A DNA stretch of 64,000 nt from Spirosoma fluviale (GTDB lineage Bacteria; Bacteroidota; Bacteroidia; Cytophagales; Spirosomataceae): contig CAMDJW010000006.1 of assembly GCA_945901025.1 (NCBI GenBank), positions 62,001 to 126,000 on the forward strand. The letters are read 5' to 3'. This document shows, in pieces, positions 56,079 through 64,000 of the stretch. The translations under genes and the position numbers were made by a program. A model generated the notes under the pieces. That model saw only the letters and a list, made by a program, of their open reading frames with translations, did no database searches and had not been told where the DNA came from. Numbering within the stretch: position 1 is the first letter of the stretch; each line of letters opens with the position of its first letter.

Positions 56079-57401
56079 ATGGATATGACTTATTTTTTTC
56101 AATTTCTTTTTATCGCTTTGTTGGCTTCCATGAGTTATTTAATCGCGATGCGATTTAAAGGAATATTGGCTACCATTCGATTGTCACAGCCTATCCAATT
56201 ATCAGACCAACCGGCCGAACGCTGGAAGCGAGTATTTCTATTAGCTTTTGGCCAAAAAAAGATGTTCCAAAAACCTTTTGTGGGCTTTATGCATTTCCTG
56301 ATTTATATCGGTTTCATTTTAATTAATGCGGAAATTCTAGAGATTATGTTGGATGGAATTTTAGGAACACATCGATTGTTTGCTCCATTTTTGGGAACAC
56401 TTTATCCTCTACTTTTGAATTTTTTCGAGCTCTTAGCTGGCGGTGTATTTCTAGCTTGCCTCGTATTTTTTGCACGTCGGGGTATTTTCAAAGTCCAACG
56501 CTTACAACCTGAAAAACATTCGGAATTAAAGGGATTTCCGATCCGAGATGCTTATACTATTTTAATTGTCGAGTGTGTGTTGATGATGGCCTTGTGGACA
56601 ATGAACGCGGCAGATGCGGTCTTACAAAGTCGGGGAGTCGAACATTACCATGAGGTAGGCTCGTTCATCGTCTCAGAAAATTTAATTCCATTTTTGGATT
56701 CATATAGTTCGGAAGCCTTGTATGTAATAGAGCGAATTGCTTGGTGGTTTCACATCGCCGGCATCTTAGGATTTGCGCTTTATGTGACTTATTCAAAGCA
56801 TTTACATATCTTTTTTGCATTCCCTGCCGCTTATTATTCTAGTCTAAAATCATCCGGCTACATGGCTTCTGTGGATGCGGTGACCCACGAAGTCAAATTG
56901 ATGTTAGGCCAAAGTGTGTCGGGCGAAGCTGCGCCAACCTCCTTGCGTTTTGGGGCCAAGGATGTTATGGATTTGAATTGGAAAAATCTTTTAGACGCCT
57001 ATAGTTGTACCGAATGTGGACGTTGCACAGATCAATGTCCGGCCAATCAAACAGGTAAATTATTATCTCCCCGGAAAATAATGATGGATACCCGAGATCG
57101 ACTGGAGGAAGTTGGCCTGATTTTATCAAAAAACAAAGGCCAATTTGTCGATGACGGAAAATCACTGCTAGATAAAATTACTGGGGAAGAATTACGTGCT
57201 TGCACGACTTGTCAAGCATGTGTGGAGGCCTGTCCTATGGAATTATCACCTCTAAATATTATTCTGGAACTGAGAAGGTACCAAATCATGGAAATGTCTG
57301 ACGCTCCTGCGGCATGGAATTCTATGTTTTCAAATATTGAAACAAATCAAGCCCCCTGGAAATTCAATCCTTCGGATCGAATGAATTGGACAAAATCATA
57401 A
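56079..57401 (+). CDS. Membrane 4Fe-4S oxidoreductase subunit (HdrD/NarI-like)
   Basis: This 440-aa protein has five or so N-terminal TM segments (residues 5-250) resembling a NarI/HdrE-type heme membrane domain, with His residues in helices, e.g. HFLIYIGFILI and WWFHIAGILG. Two C-terminal [4Fe-4S] motifs follow (CTECGRCTDQCP ~310 and CTTCQACVEACP ~375). It probably transfers electrons between the quinone pool and a cytosolic Fe-S partner, most likely the CCG-domain protein two genes downstream. Confidence 0.85.
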   Translation: MDMTYFFQFLFIALLASMSYLIAMRFKGILATIRLSQPIQLSDQPAERWKRVFLLAFGQKKMFQKPFVGFMHFLIYIGFILINAEILEIMLDGILGTHRLFAPFLGTLYPLLLNFFELLAGGVFLACLVFFARRGIFKVQRLQPEKHSELKGFPIRDAYTILIVECVLMMALWTMNAADAVLQSRGVEHYHEVGSFIVSENLIPFLDSYSSEALYVIERIAWWFHIAGILGFALYVTYSKHLHIFFAFPAAYYSSLKSSGYMASVDAVTHEVKLMLGQSVSGEAAPTSLRFGAKDVMDLNWKNLLDAYSCTECGRCTDQCPANQTGKLLSPRKIMMDTRDRLEEVGLILSKNKGQFVDDGKSLLDKITGEELRACTTCQACVEACPMELSPLNIILELRRYQIMEMSDAPAAWNSMFSNIETNQAPWKFNPSDRMNWTKS

Positions 57402-57404
57402 GGA

Positions 57405-58400
57405 ATGAAAAAAGTATTAATGGGCCTTTTAGCCCTGATCGTTATTTATTTTGTAGGACCTAAGCCAGATGCTCCGGTGTTGAATGCAAGTCCAACATGG
57501 ACCCAAATTCCGGATTCGATGCCGCAAATTTCTGAGTTTATCCAGCAGAAGGAATTAGCCAATAAGGAGTTAAAACCTGGGAATGAAGCAAAAATCATTT
57601 GGGCTGATTCCTTAAATCCCCAAAAAACTAAATATGCTTTTTTGTATGTGCATGGTTTTTCAGCCTCACAGATGGAAGGAGATCCGGTACACCGACAAGT
57701 TGCCGCGGCGTTCAAAGGAAATTTAGTATTAGCTAGAGTTGCAGGTCATGGAGAAAAAACTTCAGATCATACTTTGGGAAATGTGACGGCTGATGATTAT
57801 TATGCGAGCGTTGAGAATTATTTAGCCATAGCGAAAAAACTGGGCCAAGAGGTGATTGTGATGGGTACCTCCTTCGGTGGTGCGATGACGGTCTATTTAG
57901 CCTCGAAACACCCAGAAATTAAGGCCATCATTTTATACGGCCCATGCATTGAAGTGGCGGACCCAAGTGCAGCGCTACTAGATAATCCTTGGGGGCTCCA
58001 ATTAGCCCGACTTATCAAAGGGGGAGAATACAATGAAATACCAAGCAAAAATAAGGCGCATGATGCCTATTGGAATTTGCATTATCGATTTGAGGCTGTG
58101 GTAGAAATGCAAAATTTCTTGACACACACGATGAACAAAGAAGTATTTAGTCAAGTAAAAATACCTGTTTTACTAACGTATTATTATAAAGATGAAGCTC
58201 ATCAAGATCAGGTAGTTTCGGTCAAAGCGATGCAAGAAATGTTTCCAGAATTAGGAACATCTTCTGCGCTTAAGCAAGAAATTGCTTTTCCAGAATCAGG
58301 TAATCATGTAATAACATCACCTATTTTAGGGAATAAAACGGAGCTTCCGATGCAAGCATCCGTTCAGTTTTTAAAAGAAGTTGTCAAATTAACTAAATAA
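57405..58400 (+). CDS. Alpha/beta hydrolase (monoacylglycerol lipase-like)
   Basis: This 331-aa protein has an N-terminal hydrophobic segment (LMGLLALIVIYFVG) serving as membrane anchor or signal. The serine hydrolase elbow is VMGTSFGGAM, the oxyanion strand is FLYVHGFSASQMEGD, and a C-terminal catalytic His lies in ESGNHVITSP. It is inserted between the two Hdr-like Fe-S genes, with 3 nt upstream and 1-nt stop/start overlap downstream (TAATG). It may act on an ester in the envelope; a role in electron transfer is unlikely. Confidence 0.85.
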   Translation: MKKVLMGLLALIVIYFVGPKPDAPVLNASPTWTQIPDSMPQISEFIQQKELANKELKPGNEAKIIWADSLNPQKTKYAFLYVHGFSASQMEGDPVHRQVAAAFKGNLVLARVAGHGEKTSDHTLGNVTADDYYASVENYLAIAKKLGQEVIVMGTSFGGAMTVYLASKHPEIKAIILYGPCIEVADPSAALLDNPWGLQLARLIKGGEYNEIPSKNKAHDAYWNLHYRFEAVVEMQNFLTHTMNKEVFSQVKIPVLLTYYYKDEAHQDQVVSVKAMQEMFPELGTSSALKQEIAFPESGNHVITSPILGNKTELPMQASVQFLKEVVKLTK

Positions 58401-59185
58401 TGATGTCAGAGGTGGTATTAAATATTCGAACAATGGCTGATTATTTAGCTAAGGGAGAAATGCCAGAGTATTTATTTTGGGTAGGTTGTGCAGGTTCATT
58501 TGATGACCGACAAAAAAAGGTGACGCGCGCTTTTTGTGAGATTTTGCAAAAGGCTGAAATTTCATATGCCATTTTGGGGACGGAGGAATCTTGCACCGGA
58601 GATCCAGCTAGGAGAACAGGAAATGAATTTTTGTTTCAAATGCAGGCGATGACCAATATTGAGGTGCTCAATATGTACCAAGTGAAAAAGATTGTGACGG
58701 CCTGTCCACATTGTTTCAATACGTTGAAAAACGAATATCCAAGCCTTGGGGGAACCTATGATGTCATTCACCACACGGAGTTATTGGCTCAACTATTGAA
58801 AGAAGGTAAAATAGAAATCGCGGAGGAAAGGGAGGAAATCGCATTTCATGATTCATGTTATTTGGGACGAGGAAATGGGATTTATGAGGCACCCCGAGAA
58901 ATTATTGCGGAACTTCAAAAAGATTTAAAAGAGTTAAAAAGTTGCCGCACCAAGGGACTTTGTTGTGGTGCCGGTGGGGCCCAAGTGTTTAAAGAACCAG
59001 AGCCAGGCGCCATAGATGTCCAAGTAAAACGGACGGAGGAGATTATAGAATCCGGAGTAAAAAAAGTAGCTATCGCGTGTCCTTTTTGTATGGTGATGAT
59101 TCAAGATGGTTTAAATAAAACAGGCCATGACCAAGATATCCAAGTAGTGGACTTAGCTGAGTTAGTCCAAAAAGCAATGAAATAA
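58400..59185 (+). CDS. CCG-domain Fe-S protein (HdrB-like heterodisulfide reductase-related)
   Basis: This soluble protein of 261 aa has two cysteine-rich CCG-type domains: FWVGCAGSFD with ACPHCFNTLKNEY, and SCYLGRGN with GLCCGAGGAQVF and ACPFCMVMI. Such domains bind a non-cubane or modified [4Fe-4S] cluster in HdrB and related proteins. It likely works with the membrane Fe-S protein encoded upstream as a quinone-linked oxidoreductase. The substrate is unknown. The start ATG overlaps the hydrolase stop by one base. Confidence 0.88.
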   Translation: MMSEVVLNIRTMADYLAKGEMPEYLFWVGCAGSFDDRQKKVTRAFCEILQKAEISYAILGTEESCTGDPARRTGNEFLFQMQAMTNIEVLNMYQVKKIVTACPHCFNTLKNEYPSLGGTYDVIHHTELLAQLLKEGKIEIAEEREEIAFHDSCYLGRGNGIYEAPREIIAELQKDLKELKSCRTKGLCCGAGGAQVFKEPEPGAIDVQVKRTEEIIESGVKKVAIACPFCMVMIQDGLNKTGHDQDIQVVDLAELVQKAMK

Positions 59186-59186
59186 G

Positions 59187-59681
59187 ATGTATATACCTTT
59201 CGAACAATTACCCGATCAGTCCCGTGTTTGGGTGTATCAAGCAAATCGTCCCTTGGTGGACGCAGAAATTGAACAAATAAGTTCTTTTTTGATGAATGAA
59301 ATGAATGCTTGGGCCGCCCATGGAGCTCCTCTGAATGCATCTTTTGAGATTCGATTTAACCAAGTCATTATTGTCGCGGTCAATGAAGATGTCAATCAAG
59401 CTTCAGGTTGTTCGATTGATGCGTCTACCCGTTGGTTTAAATCTTTGGGCGAACTGATTCAAGTAGATTTTTTTGATCGGCAAATTGCTAGCATTCAAGG
59501 GGAACGAATTTTACTTATACCGATAACATCCATTAAAGATTTTATTCTTAACGCTAATTTGTCTGAGGAAGATTTCATCATTCCGCCACAAACATCAGAC
59601 TTAGGTCACTATAGAACCCAATGGCTTCAGACGGTTCGAGAATCATGGTTGAAAAAATATCTAGTTAAATCAAGCGTTTAA
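59187..59681 (+). CDS. Conserved protein of unknown function next to the HdrB-like gene
   Basis: This soluble protein of 164 aa has no signal peptide. It opens with MYIPFEQLPDQSRVWVYQANRPL and has a conserved-looking central stretch, NAWAAHGAPL...ASGCSIDASTRWFKSLGE, with a single Cys. I recall proteins with this start in Cytophagales, sometimes annotated without basis as 'ABC transporter ATPase', but no Walker motif is present. It follows the HdrB-like gene by 1 nt and precedes the fRMsr gene by 1 nt. Confidence 0.7.
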   Translation: MYIPFEQLPDQSRVWVYQANRPLVDAEIEQISSFLMNEMNAWAAHGAPLNASFEIRFNQVIIVAVNEDVNQASGCSIDASTRWFKSLGELIQVDFFDRQIASIQGERILLIPITSIKDFILNANLSEEDFIIPPQTSDLGHYRTQWLQTVRESWLKKYLVKSSV

Positions 59682-59682
59682 T

Positions 59683-60174
59683 ATGGCTGAAGATTTAATC
59701 AAAATTAGTGGAACAAGAGCTAATCAGTATTTGAATTTGCATCCTCAGATTCAATCTTTGTTGGCCGGAGAAACGGATCTATATGCTAACCTCGCCAATA
59801 TAGCGGCTGCTATCCATGATATTTTTGGATTTTTTTGGGTAGGTTTTTATTTGGTGAAGGGAGATGAATTAGTCTTAGGCCCATTTCAAGGCCCCGTGGC
59901 CTGCACTCGAATTCCTTTTCATAAAGGAGTTTGTGGATATGCCTATACGGAGAGAAAAACAGTTATCGTTCCTAATGTAGATGAATTCCCAGGGCATATC
60001 GCCTGTGCTTCTGCCTCAAAATCTGAAATCGTCGTTCCGGTATTTCACAATGACCAAGTGATTTTAGTCCTCGACGTGGATTCAGATAGTTTAAATGATT
60101 TTACGGAGGAAGACCAAATAGGCCTTGAGAAAATCATGGGTATAATTGAGGAAAATTGGGGGAGCTGGAATTAG
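59683..60174 (+). CDS. msrC: Free methionine-(R)-sulfoxide reductase (GAF domain)
   Basis: This GAF-fold enzyme of 163 aa reduces free Met-R-sulfoxide. All three catalytic-type cysteines are present with the spacing seen in E. coli MsrC: CTRIPFHKGVC (10 apart) then a third Cys 24 residues on (GHIACASAS). It protects free methionine from oxidation. It is the last gene of the Fe-S run and overlaps the convergent psd gene by 4 nt. Confidence 0.9.
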   Translation: MAEDLIKISGTRANQYLNLHPQIQSLLAGETDLYANLANIAAAIHDIFGFFWVGFYLVKGDELVLGPFQGPVACTRIPFHKGVCGYAYTERKTVIVPNVDEFPGHIACASASKSEIVVPVFHNDQVILVLDVDSDSLNDFTEEDQIGLEKIMGIIEENWGSWN

Positions 60175-60830
60175 CGTAGTTTTGCGATTATCGTTTCTCC
60201 ACCGACAGGTTTATCGCCCAAATTGACACAAATTTCGGCATCTAAAGGCAAGAAAATATCGATTCTACTTCCAAATTTGATAAACCCGAATTCTGAACCT
60301 TGGGTCACTGAGTCGTTTTCCTTGGCGTACCAACAAATCCTTTTGGCGAGTGCACCGGCTATTTGACGAAATAATATTTCAGTTCCATTTTCATGTTTGA
60401 CCACGTAGGTCGTGCGCTCATTTTCGGTGCTTGATTTTGGATGCCATGCCACTAGGAATTTCCCTGGATGGTATTTAAAATAGGAAACGATACCTGAAAT
60501 GGGGTTGAAATTAATGTGCACATTTAAGGGTGACATAAAGATGGAAATCTGCCTGCGTGTACCCTTAAAATATTCTGATTCTACGGTCTCTTCGATGACA
60601 ACTACTTTTCCATCAGCGGGTGCAATAATATGTTGCGGATTTATTTCAGTATGACGTTTCGGTACTCTGAAAAATTGTAAAATGATTAAATAAAATAGAG
60701 AAGTAATGACAACAATGAATTCTCTTAGGTATTCTCGGTCTGGAAAAAGATAGGCAAATAACGCATTGATGCCAAGGACAATGATGAGTGATGTGATTAA
60801 TAAAGTCCTTCCTTCGCGGTGTAAGGTCAT
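60171..60830 (-). CDS. psd: Phosphatidylserine decarboxylase family protein
   Basis: This membrane-bound enzyme of 219 aa makes phosphatidylethanolamine from phosphatidylserine. It has two N-terminal TM segments (~8-55) and the self-cleavage Gly-Ser in FIKFGSRIDIFLP, which generates the pyruvoyl group. Conserved surroundings are APADGKVVVIEE, IFMSPLNVHINFNPISGIV and RTTYVVKHENG. The short length matches the Bacteroidota/archaeal-type Psd. It is monocistronic. Confidence 0.92.
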   Translation of the reverse strand: MTLHREGRTLLITSLIIVLGINALFAYLFPDREYLREFIVVITSLFYLIILQFFRVPKRHTEINPQHIIAPADGKVVVIEETVESEYFKGTRRQISIFMSPLNVHINFNPISGIVSYFKYHPGKFLVAWHPKSSTENERTTYVVKHENGTEILFRQIAGALAKRICWYAKENDSVTQGSEFGFIKFGSRIDIFLPLDAEICVNLGDKPVGGETIIAKLR

Positions 60831-60989
60831 AATTTAATTATTTCAATGGGTAGCTTATTGTTTTAAGCTTAGATTTATAAGTCAAAATTAGCCATTTTCG
60901 TTTAAATTATGTCAAAATTTCTCATTCATACGATAAGAATTATTTAAATTATATATAAAAATATTGCATTTTTGGATAGAATTAAATTT

Positions 60990-62425
60990 ATGATGAGGTA
61001 TTTTAAATTATTTTTTTCCATCCTTTTTCTTTTGTTGGCTAGACCCGTTTCTGCCCAAGTAGCTAAATGGATTAATCCAAAATCTGGAAATATTTACCAG
61101 ATTAATTTTGAAACAAAAGAGTTTTTTGAAAATAAAGATGGGTCCAAATGGTATAAAATAGCAGACTTAAGTTTTCAAGATATTAAAAGCTATGATATTA
61201 TTTCGGGGAACAGGCACTACCAAGAAATTCCTATTCCTGGCTCAAGCTTATCTTATTTATTGGTTAGTTGCACGGGCCAAGTATATCAATTAGATCGCAA
61301 AAATTGGATTTTAAAACGCATCGATCAAACTTTTTATCGAGGCGCAAATTGTGGAGCGATTAAATTTCTGCGAAATGGGGTGTTGTATTCCTTTGGAGGA
61401 TACGGATTTTGGCAATCATCCAATGTGCTAACTAAATACGATCCTATTAATAAAGAATGGACAAGTGTAGCAGTTAAGGGGGACGTGCCTTTGGCTATTA
61501 ATGATGGAATTTCAGCATACCTTTCATCAAGAGATGTATTCATTTCCATGGCTAACCTAAAAGTGAATGATTCTAAAATGTATGAAAGTGCCATTATTGA
61601 TTGGAATATATATGAATACGGATTCAAGGATCATAATTTTAAAATAATTGGTACCGTACATTTAGAAGAATTAAAGAAATACGTAGAAAAAGACCTGTAT
61701 AGGAATTTCCTGTTCAACGGCAGGTATTTTATTTTGGTCGATAAGTCTGTTCAGGTGTATCGCTATCGCTATGATACGATGATTATCATCGATCTATTAG
61801 ATAATTTCAAAACGTATCACTGGCTTAATTCAGGCAGATTACCTGTTACGGGAAATAATGACAACTTCAGTGATCAGGAAATACATTATAAAGGGAAAGA
61901 CTCATTGGCCTGGTCATCTAATTTTTCTTCCAAAAATTCAGCTACTAAAAAAGCTGTTCAATATACCATTTCCCTTAAAGATGTTTTAGCTGACTCAGAA
62001 TATTTAGGTAAGCTAACAGACGAACCATGGTATATTGAATTCTTTAAGATTATTATGTTAAGCTTGGGAGTTTTAATGAGTCTATTTTTAGTATTTATTT
62101 TTGGCAATCTGAAAAGAAACAGACTAAGGCGAAACTGAAAAATATATTAGGAGAAAATGAGCAGAAATTTCTTGATTTCCTTTTGTTAAATTATAATCAG
62201 GGTTATGTCAATGGGCATCAATTAATCGCTTTTTTTGGTAGGCATAAAAGTGCTCCTGAATCTCAAAGACAATTTAGATCTAAACTGATTGACAATTTTA
62301 CGAAGTCTTTATCTTTAATTTTTCAAGACAAAAATATTTTGGATATTCAGCAAGACGAGAAGGATCAGAGGATGTTGAACTATCGATTGAATAGTAAGAT
62401 TTATAAAATTATCTCTAAGCTCTAG
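60990..62425 (+). pseudogene. Sensor-like membrane protein gene split by apparent frameshift
   Basis: Two track ORFs (388 aa and 80 aa) appear to be parts of one gene. The first starts at ATG 60990 with a signal peptide (LLARPVSAQ), a repeat-rich kelch/propeller-like extracellular part (residues ~25-340), and a TM (IIMLSLGVLMSLFLVFIFG). The second continues from KKQTKAKLKNILGENEQKFL as a cytoplasmic tail ending RQFRSKLIDNF...YKIISKL. One extra A in the run at 62112-62115 joins them into ~478 aa. The tail resembles C-terminal domains of membrane regulators common in this phylum. It is either a pseudogene or has a missing base in the assembly. The precise function is unknown. Confidence 0.72.
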
Positions 62426-62983
62426 TTATTTCTGAAAGATGATGACGGGCTCGGTCTCAATCGTATTGCTTTGTTGGAATGCCTTGTCTTTAATGTAAAT
62501 CTGAAACTTTAAGGTATCATTAAATTCAGTGAAAAGAGGCGAGTAGCCTTTGTAGAACGCATAAACAAATTGGGTTGAATAGGAAATAGATCCTTCTATG
62601 GGTCCTGGTTTTTGATCAGGACGCAATTGGAAATTCATTAATCCGCCTATTTTTGGGCTAAATAAGACTGGTACGTACTTGCCATTTTTCTTCAATAAGA
62701 CATCCACCTCAAAATTTCTAAAGTCCTTAAATTTAGCGTTTGCTTTTATTTCTTCCGCTGTAATTCCAAGGTCTCCATCGCCATCTTCAAAGCGAATGCT
62801 CATAATAATCGAATCGATTTTTGTTTTACCGCCAAAACCGTCATTACTAATTTTGGTGATTTTTTGGATGGATTCAAATGAGATGGCCGGCGTGGTGCTA
62901 AATTCAGGTTCCTTCACACAACTTAATATGAGTAGAGTAAAAGAAAGAGTTAAACAGAATAAAAAACTTTTATTGGACATCAC
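62426..62983 (-). CDS. Lipoprotein (185 aa) of unknown function
   Basis: This 185-aa protein has lipobox LILSC (Cys22) and is exported. The mature part is rich in beta strands, with an acidic DGDGDLG stretch that could bind Ca2+ and the ISYSTQFVYAFYKGYSPLFTEF region. I recognise no defined function; similar lipoproteins are common in Bacteroidota. It is convergent with the frameshifted sensor gene and divergent from the LuxE-like gene. Confidence 0.75.
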   Translation of the reverse strand: MMSNKSFLFCLTLSFTLLILSCVKEPEFSTTPAISFESIQKITKISNDGFGGKTKIDSIIMSIRFEDGDGDLGITAEEIKANAKFKDFRNFEVDVLLKKNGKYVPVLFSPKIGGLMNFQLRPDQKPGPIEGSISYSTQFVYAFYKGYSPLFTEFNDTLKFQIYIKDKAFQQSNTIETEPVIIFQK

Positions 62984-63030
62984 ATGTTAAAATTAACAAT
63001 CGTAAAGTTAATGATTTGGTTTAATTTTGT

Positions 63031-64000
63031 ATGAAATTCGAAATAAAAGGTATGCATGAAAGTCCTGAAGCTGTGGAGTTGCAAATAAGCGCACTGAAAC
63101 GAAAGGTATTAGAGGTCAATTCTGCTCAATTTGAGGATTTGGCGATCGAAATATTTAATTTTCAAGCGCTACACAATCCAATATATCAATCTTTTCTTAG
63201 GATGCTAGATTGTTCGGTGGATTCCGTTCGATCGATGGACCAAATTCCTTTTTTGCCGATTGAGCTATTCAAAACATACCAAGTTCAAACCGGGTTTTCC
63301 CCAGTGCTTTTCGATTTTGAAAGTTCAGGTACTACGGGTCAAATACCTTCTAAACACGGCGTTTGTGATCCCGAATTTTATAAAGAAAATTCACTGAATG
63401 CGTTTAATCATCTTTTTGGTTCAGTGACGGATTATCATATTTTTGCCTTATTGCCCTCTTATTTGGAAAGAAATACGTCCAGTTTAGTTTTTATGATGGA
63501 TCATTTCATTCAAGAATCAAAGTCTGAATTTTCTGGATTTTTTTTTAATCAATATCCCGAATTAGTTGGCCAAATAAAGGAAGCGTTAAAAACCAATCGG
63601 AAAATTTGGTTAATGGGGGTGACTTTTGGGCTTTTAGACTGGATTGATTCAGGACAAGATTTTTCATTTTGGAATGAGGCGATCAAAGAAGGTCGCATCA
63701 TTGTCATGGAAACAGGAGGGATGAAGGGGCGCAGAGAAGAGTGGATTAGGGATCGAATTCATGCGTATATGATGGAGCACATGGGATTTAACCAAGTGGC
63801 TTCTGAATATGGAATGACCGAATTATTTTCTCAAGCCTATTCGTTTTCAGATGGTATTTTTGTCCCAACAAAAACCATGCGAGTGCTCTTGCGCGAAGTG
63901 AATGATCCATTTTCGCTCGTAAAAACGCCGGGAAAAGTAGGTGGGATTAAAGTGATTGATTTGGCTAATATTGAATCCTGCTCCTTCGTTGAAACCCGAG
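63031..64000 (+). CDS. LuxE/acyl-protein synthetase-like acyltransferase, 3' end cut by window edge
   Basis: This ORF runs off the window, so it is not in the track. The visible ~323 residues match the LuxE-PaaK/acyl-protein synthetase group of the ANL-like adenylating superfamily. They show FDFESSGTTGQIPSKHGV (the nucleotide-binding SGTTG), ALLPSYLERNTSSLVFM and METGGMKGRREEW, then EYGMTELFSQAYS. Such proteins transfer or activate an acyl group, in this phylum often inside polysaccharide or lipid gene clusters. An in-frame ATG at 63052 is an alternative start, since a -7 box (TAATTTTG, 63022-63029) sits just before 63031. Confidence 0.82.
   Translation, partial: MKFEIKGMHESPEAVELQISALKRKVLEVNSAQFEDLAIEIFNFQALHNPIYQSFLRMLDCSVDSVRSMDQIPFLPIELFKTYQVQTGFSPVLFDFESSGTTGQIPSKHGVCDPEFYKENSLNAFNHLFGSVTDYHIFALLPSYLERNTSSLVFMMDHFIQESKSEFSGFFFNQYPELVGQIKEALKTNRKIWLMGVTFGLLDWIDSGQDFSFWNEAIKEGRIIVMETGGMKGRREEWIRDRIHAYMMEHMGFNQVASEYGMTELFSQAYSFSDGIFVPTKTMRVLLREVNDPFSLVKTPGKVGGIKVIDLANIESCSFVETR

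Noticed and set aside
62183-62425. 80-aa ORF of the track as an independent gene
   Set aside because: It starts at TTG with no leader, and the same frame is open upstream through the end of the preceding gene; it is better explained as the 3' part of a frameshifted gene.
1-64000. CRISPR arrays, IS elements, prophage or integrons
   Set aside because: I saw no regularly spaced direct repeats, transposase or integrase motifs, or terminal inverted repeats at this scale.

Overview
The window looks like a chromosomal stretch of a low-GC member of the Bacteroidota, most likely a Cytophagales-type (Spirosomataceae/Cytophagaceae-like) freshwater or soil aerobe. The evidence is: promoters of the Bacteroidota type (TTTG-N19/20-TAnnTTTG), a TonB-dependent receptor with an N-terminal carboxypeptidase-regulatory-like domain, BatD, a GldE-like CBS protein, DUF3089 and DUF2147 proteins, a CruF-type carotenoid enzyme, a secreted ThuA/GSDH/PKD/cytochrome fusion, menaquinone genes and a Ccm system. 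It is gene-dense (no gap reaches 300 bp) and mostly core or conserved content. I see no IS element, prophage, CRISPR array or integron. The only typical mobile-type module is a HigBA-like toxin-antitoxin pair cut by the left edge.

Layout. 0-5 kb: higBA, a GT2 glycosyltransferase, TerC, a divergent AraC regulator/PhyH oxygenase pair, and a dienelactone-hydrolase-like gene translationally coupled to an unannotated 45-aa lipoprotein. 5-9 kb: a 1124-aa secreted multidomain oxidoreductase carrying a c-type heme motif. 9-20 kb: glyA-tatC-ABC-F operon, DsbD-like reductase with a small membrane partner, pepF, a PaaE-like reductase, a GHL10 glycoside hydrolase and an orphan OmpR-type regulator. 21-26 kb: AI-2E-family permease, a phosphatase/LytS/LytTR operon, and menI-menF. 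26-32 kb: ccmBC(D)EF plus two downstream membrane genes. CcmE carries CxxxY instead of HxxxY, and no ccmA, ccmG or ccmH is present. 32-35 kb: feoAB behind a palindromic candidate operator. 35-40 kb: comA-dedA-aroE, a PyrR-like PRTase, a YcxB-like protein, ruvX, and a second PhyH gene. 40-45 kb: two outer-membrane barrel genes (the first frameshifted), batD, aroC and tadA. 45-50 kb: sodA, tRNA-His, cruF, a CarH-like B12 regulator, manC and DUF3089. 50-56 kb: TonB receptor and uvrA. 56-64 kb: an HdrD/HdrB-like pair split by a hydrolase, a conserved unknown, fRMsr, psd, a frameshifted sensor-like gene, a lipoprotein and a partial LuxE-like gene.

The genes fall into several functional themes. Respiration and redox biogenesis are represented by Ccm, the DsbD-like protein, the Hdr-like Fe-S proteins, menaquinone synthesis, SOD, fRMsr and Feo. 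Chorismate metabolism is represented by aroE, aroC and menF. Light and oxidative-stress response is represented by cruF beside a CarH-like photoreceptor. Two genes (near 40747 and 62112) each appear to lack one A, so they are either recent pseudogenes or assembly errors. All family assignments were made by reading motifs; no database search was run.
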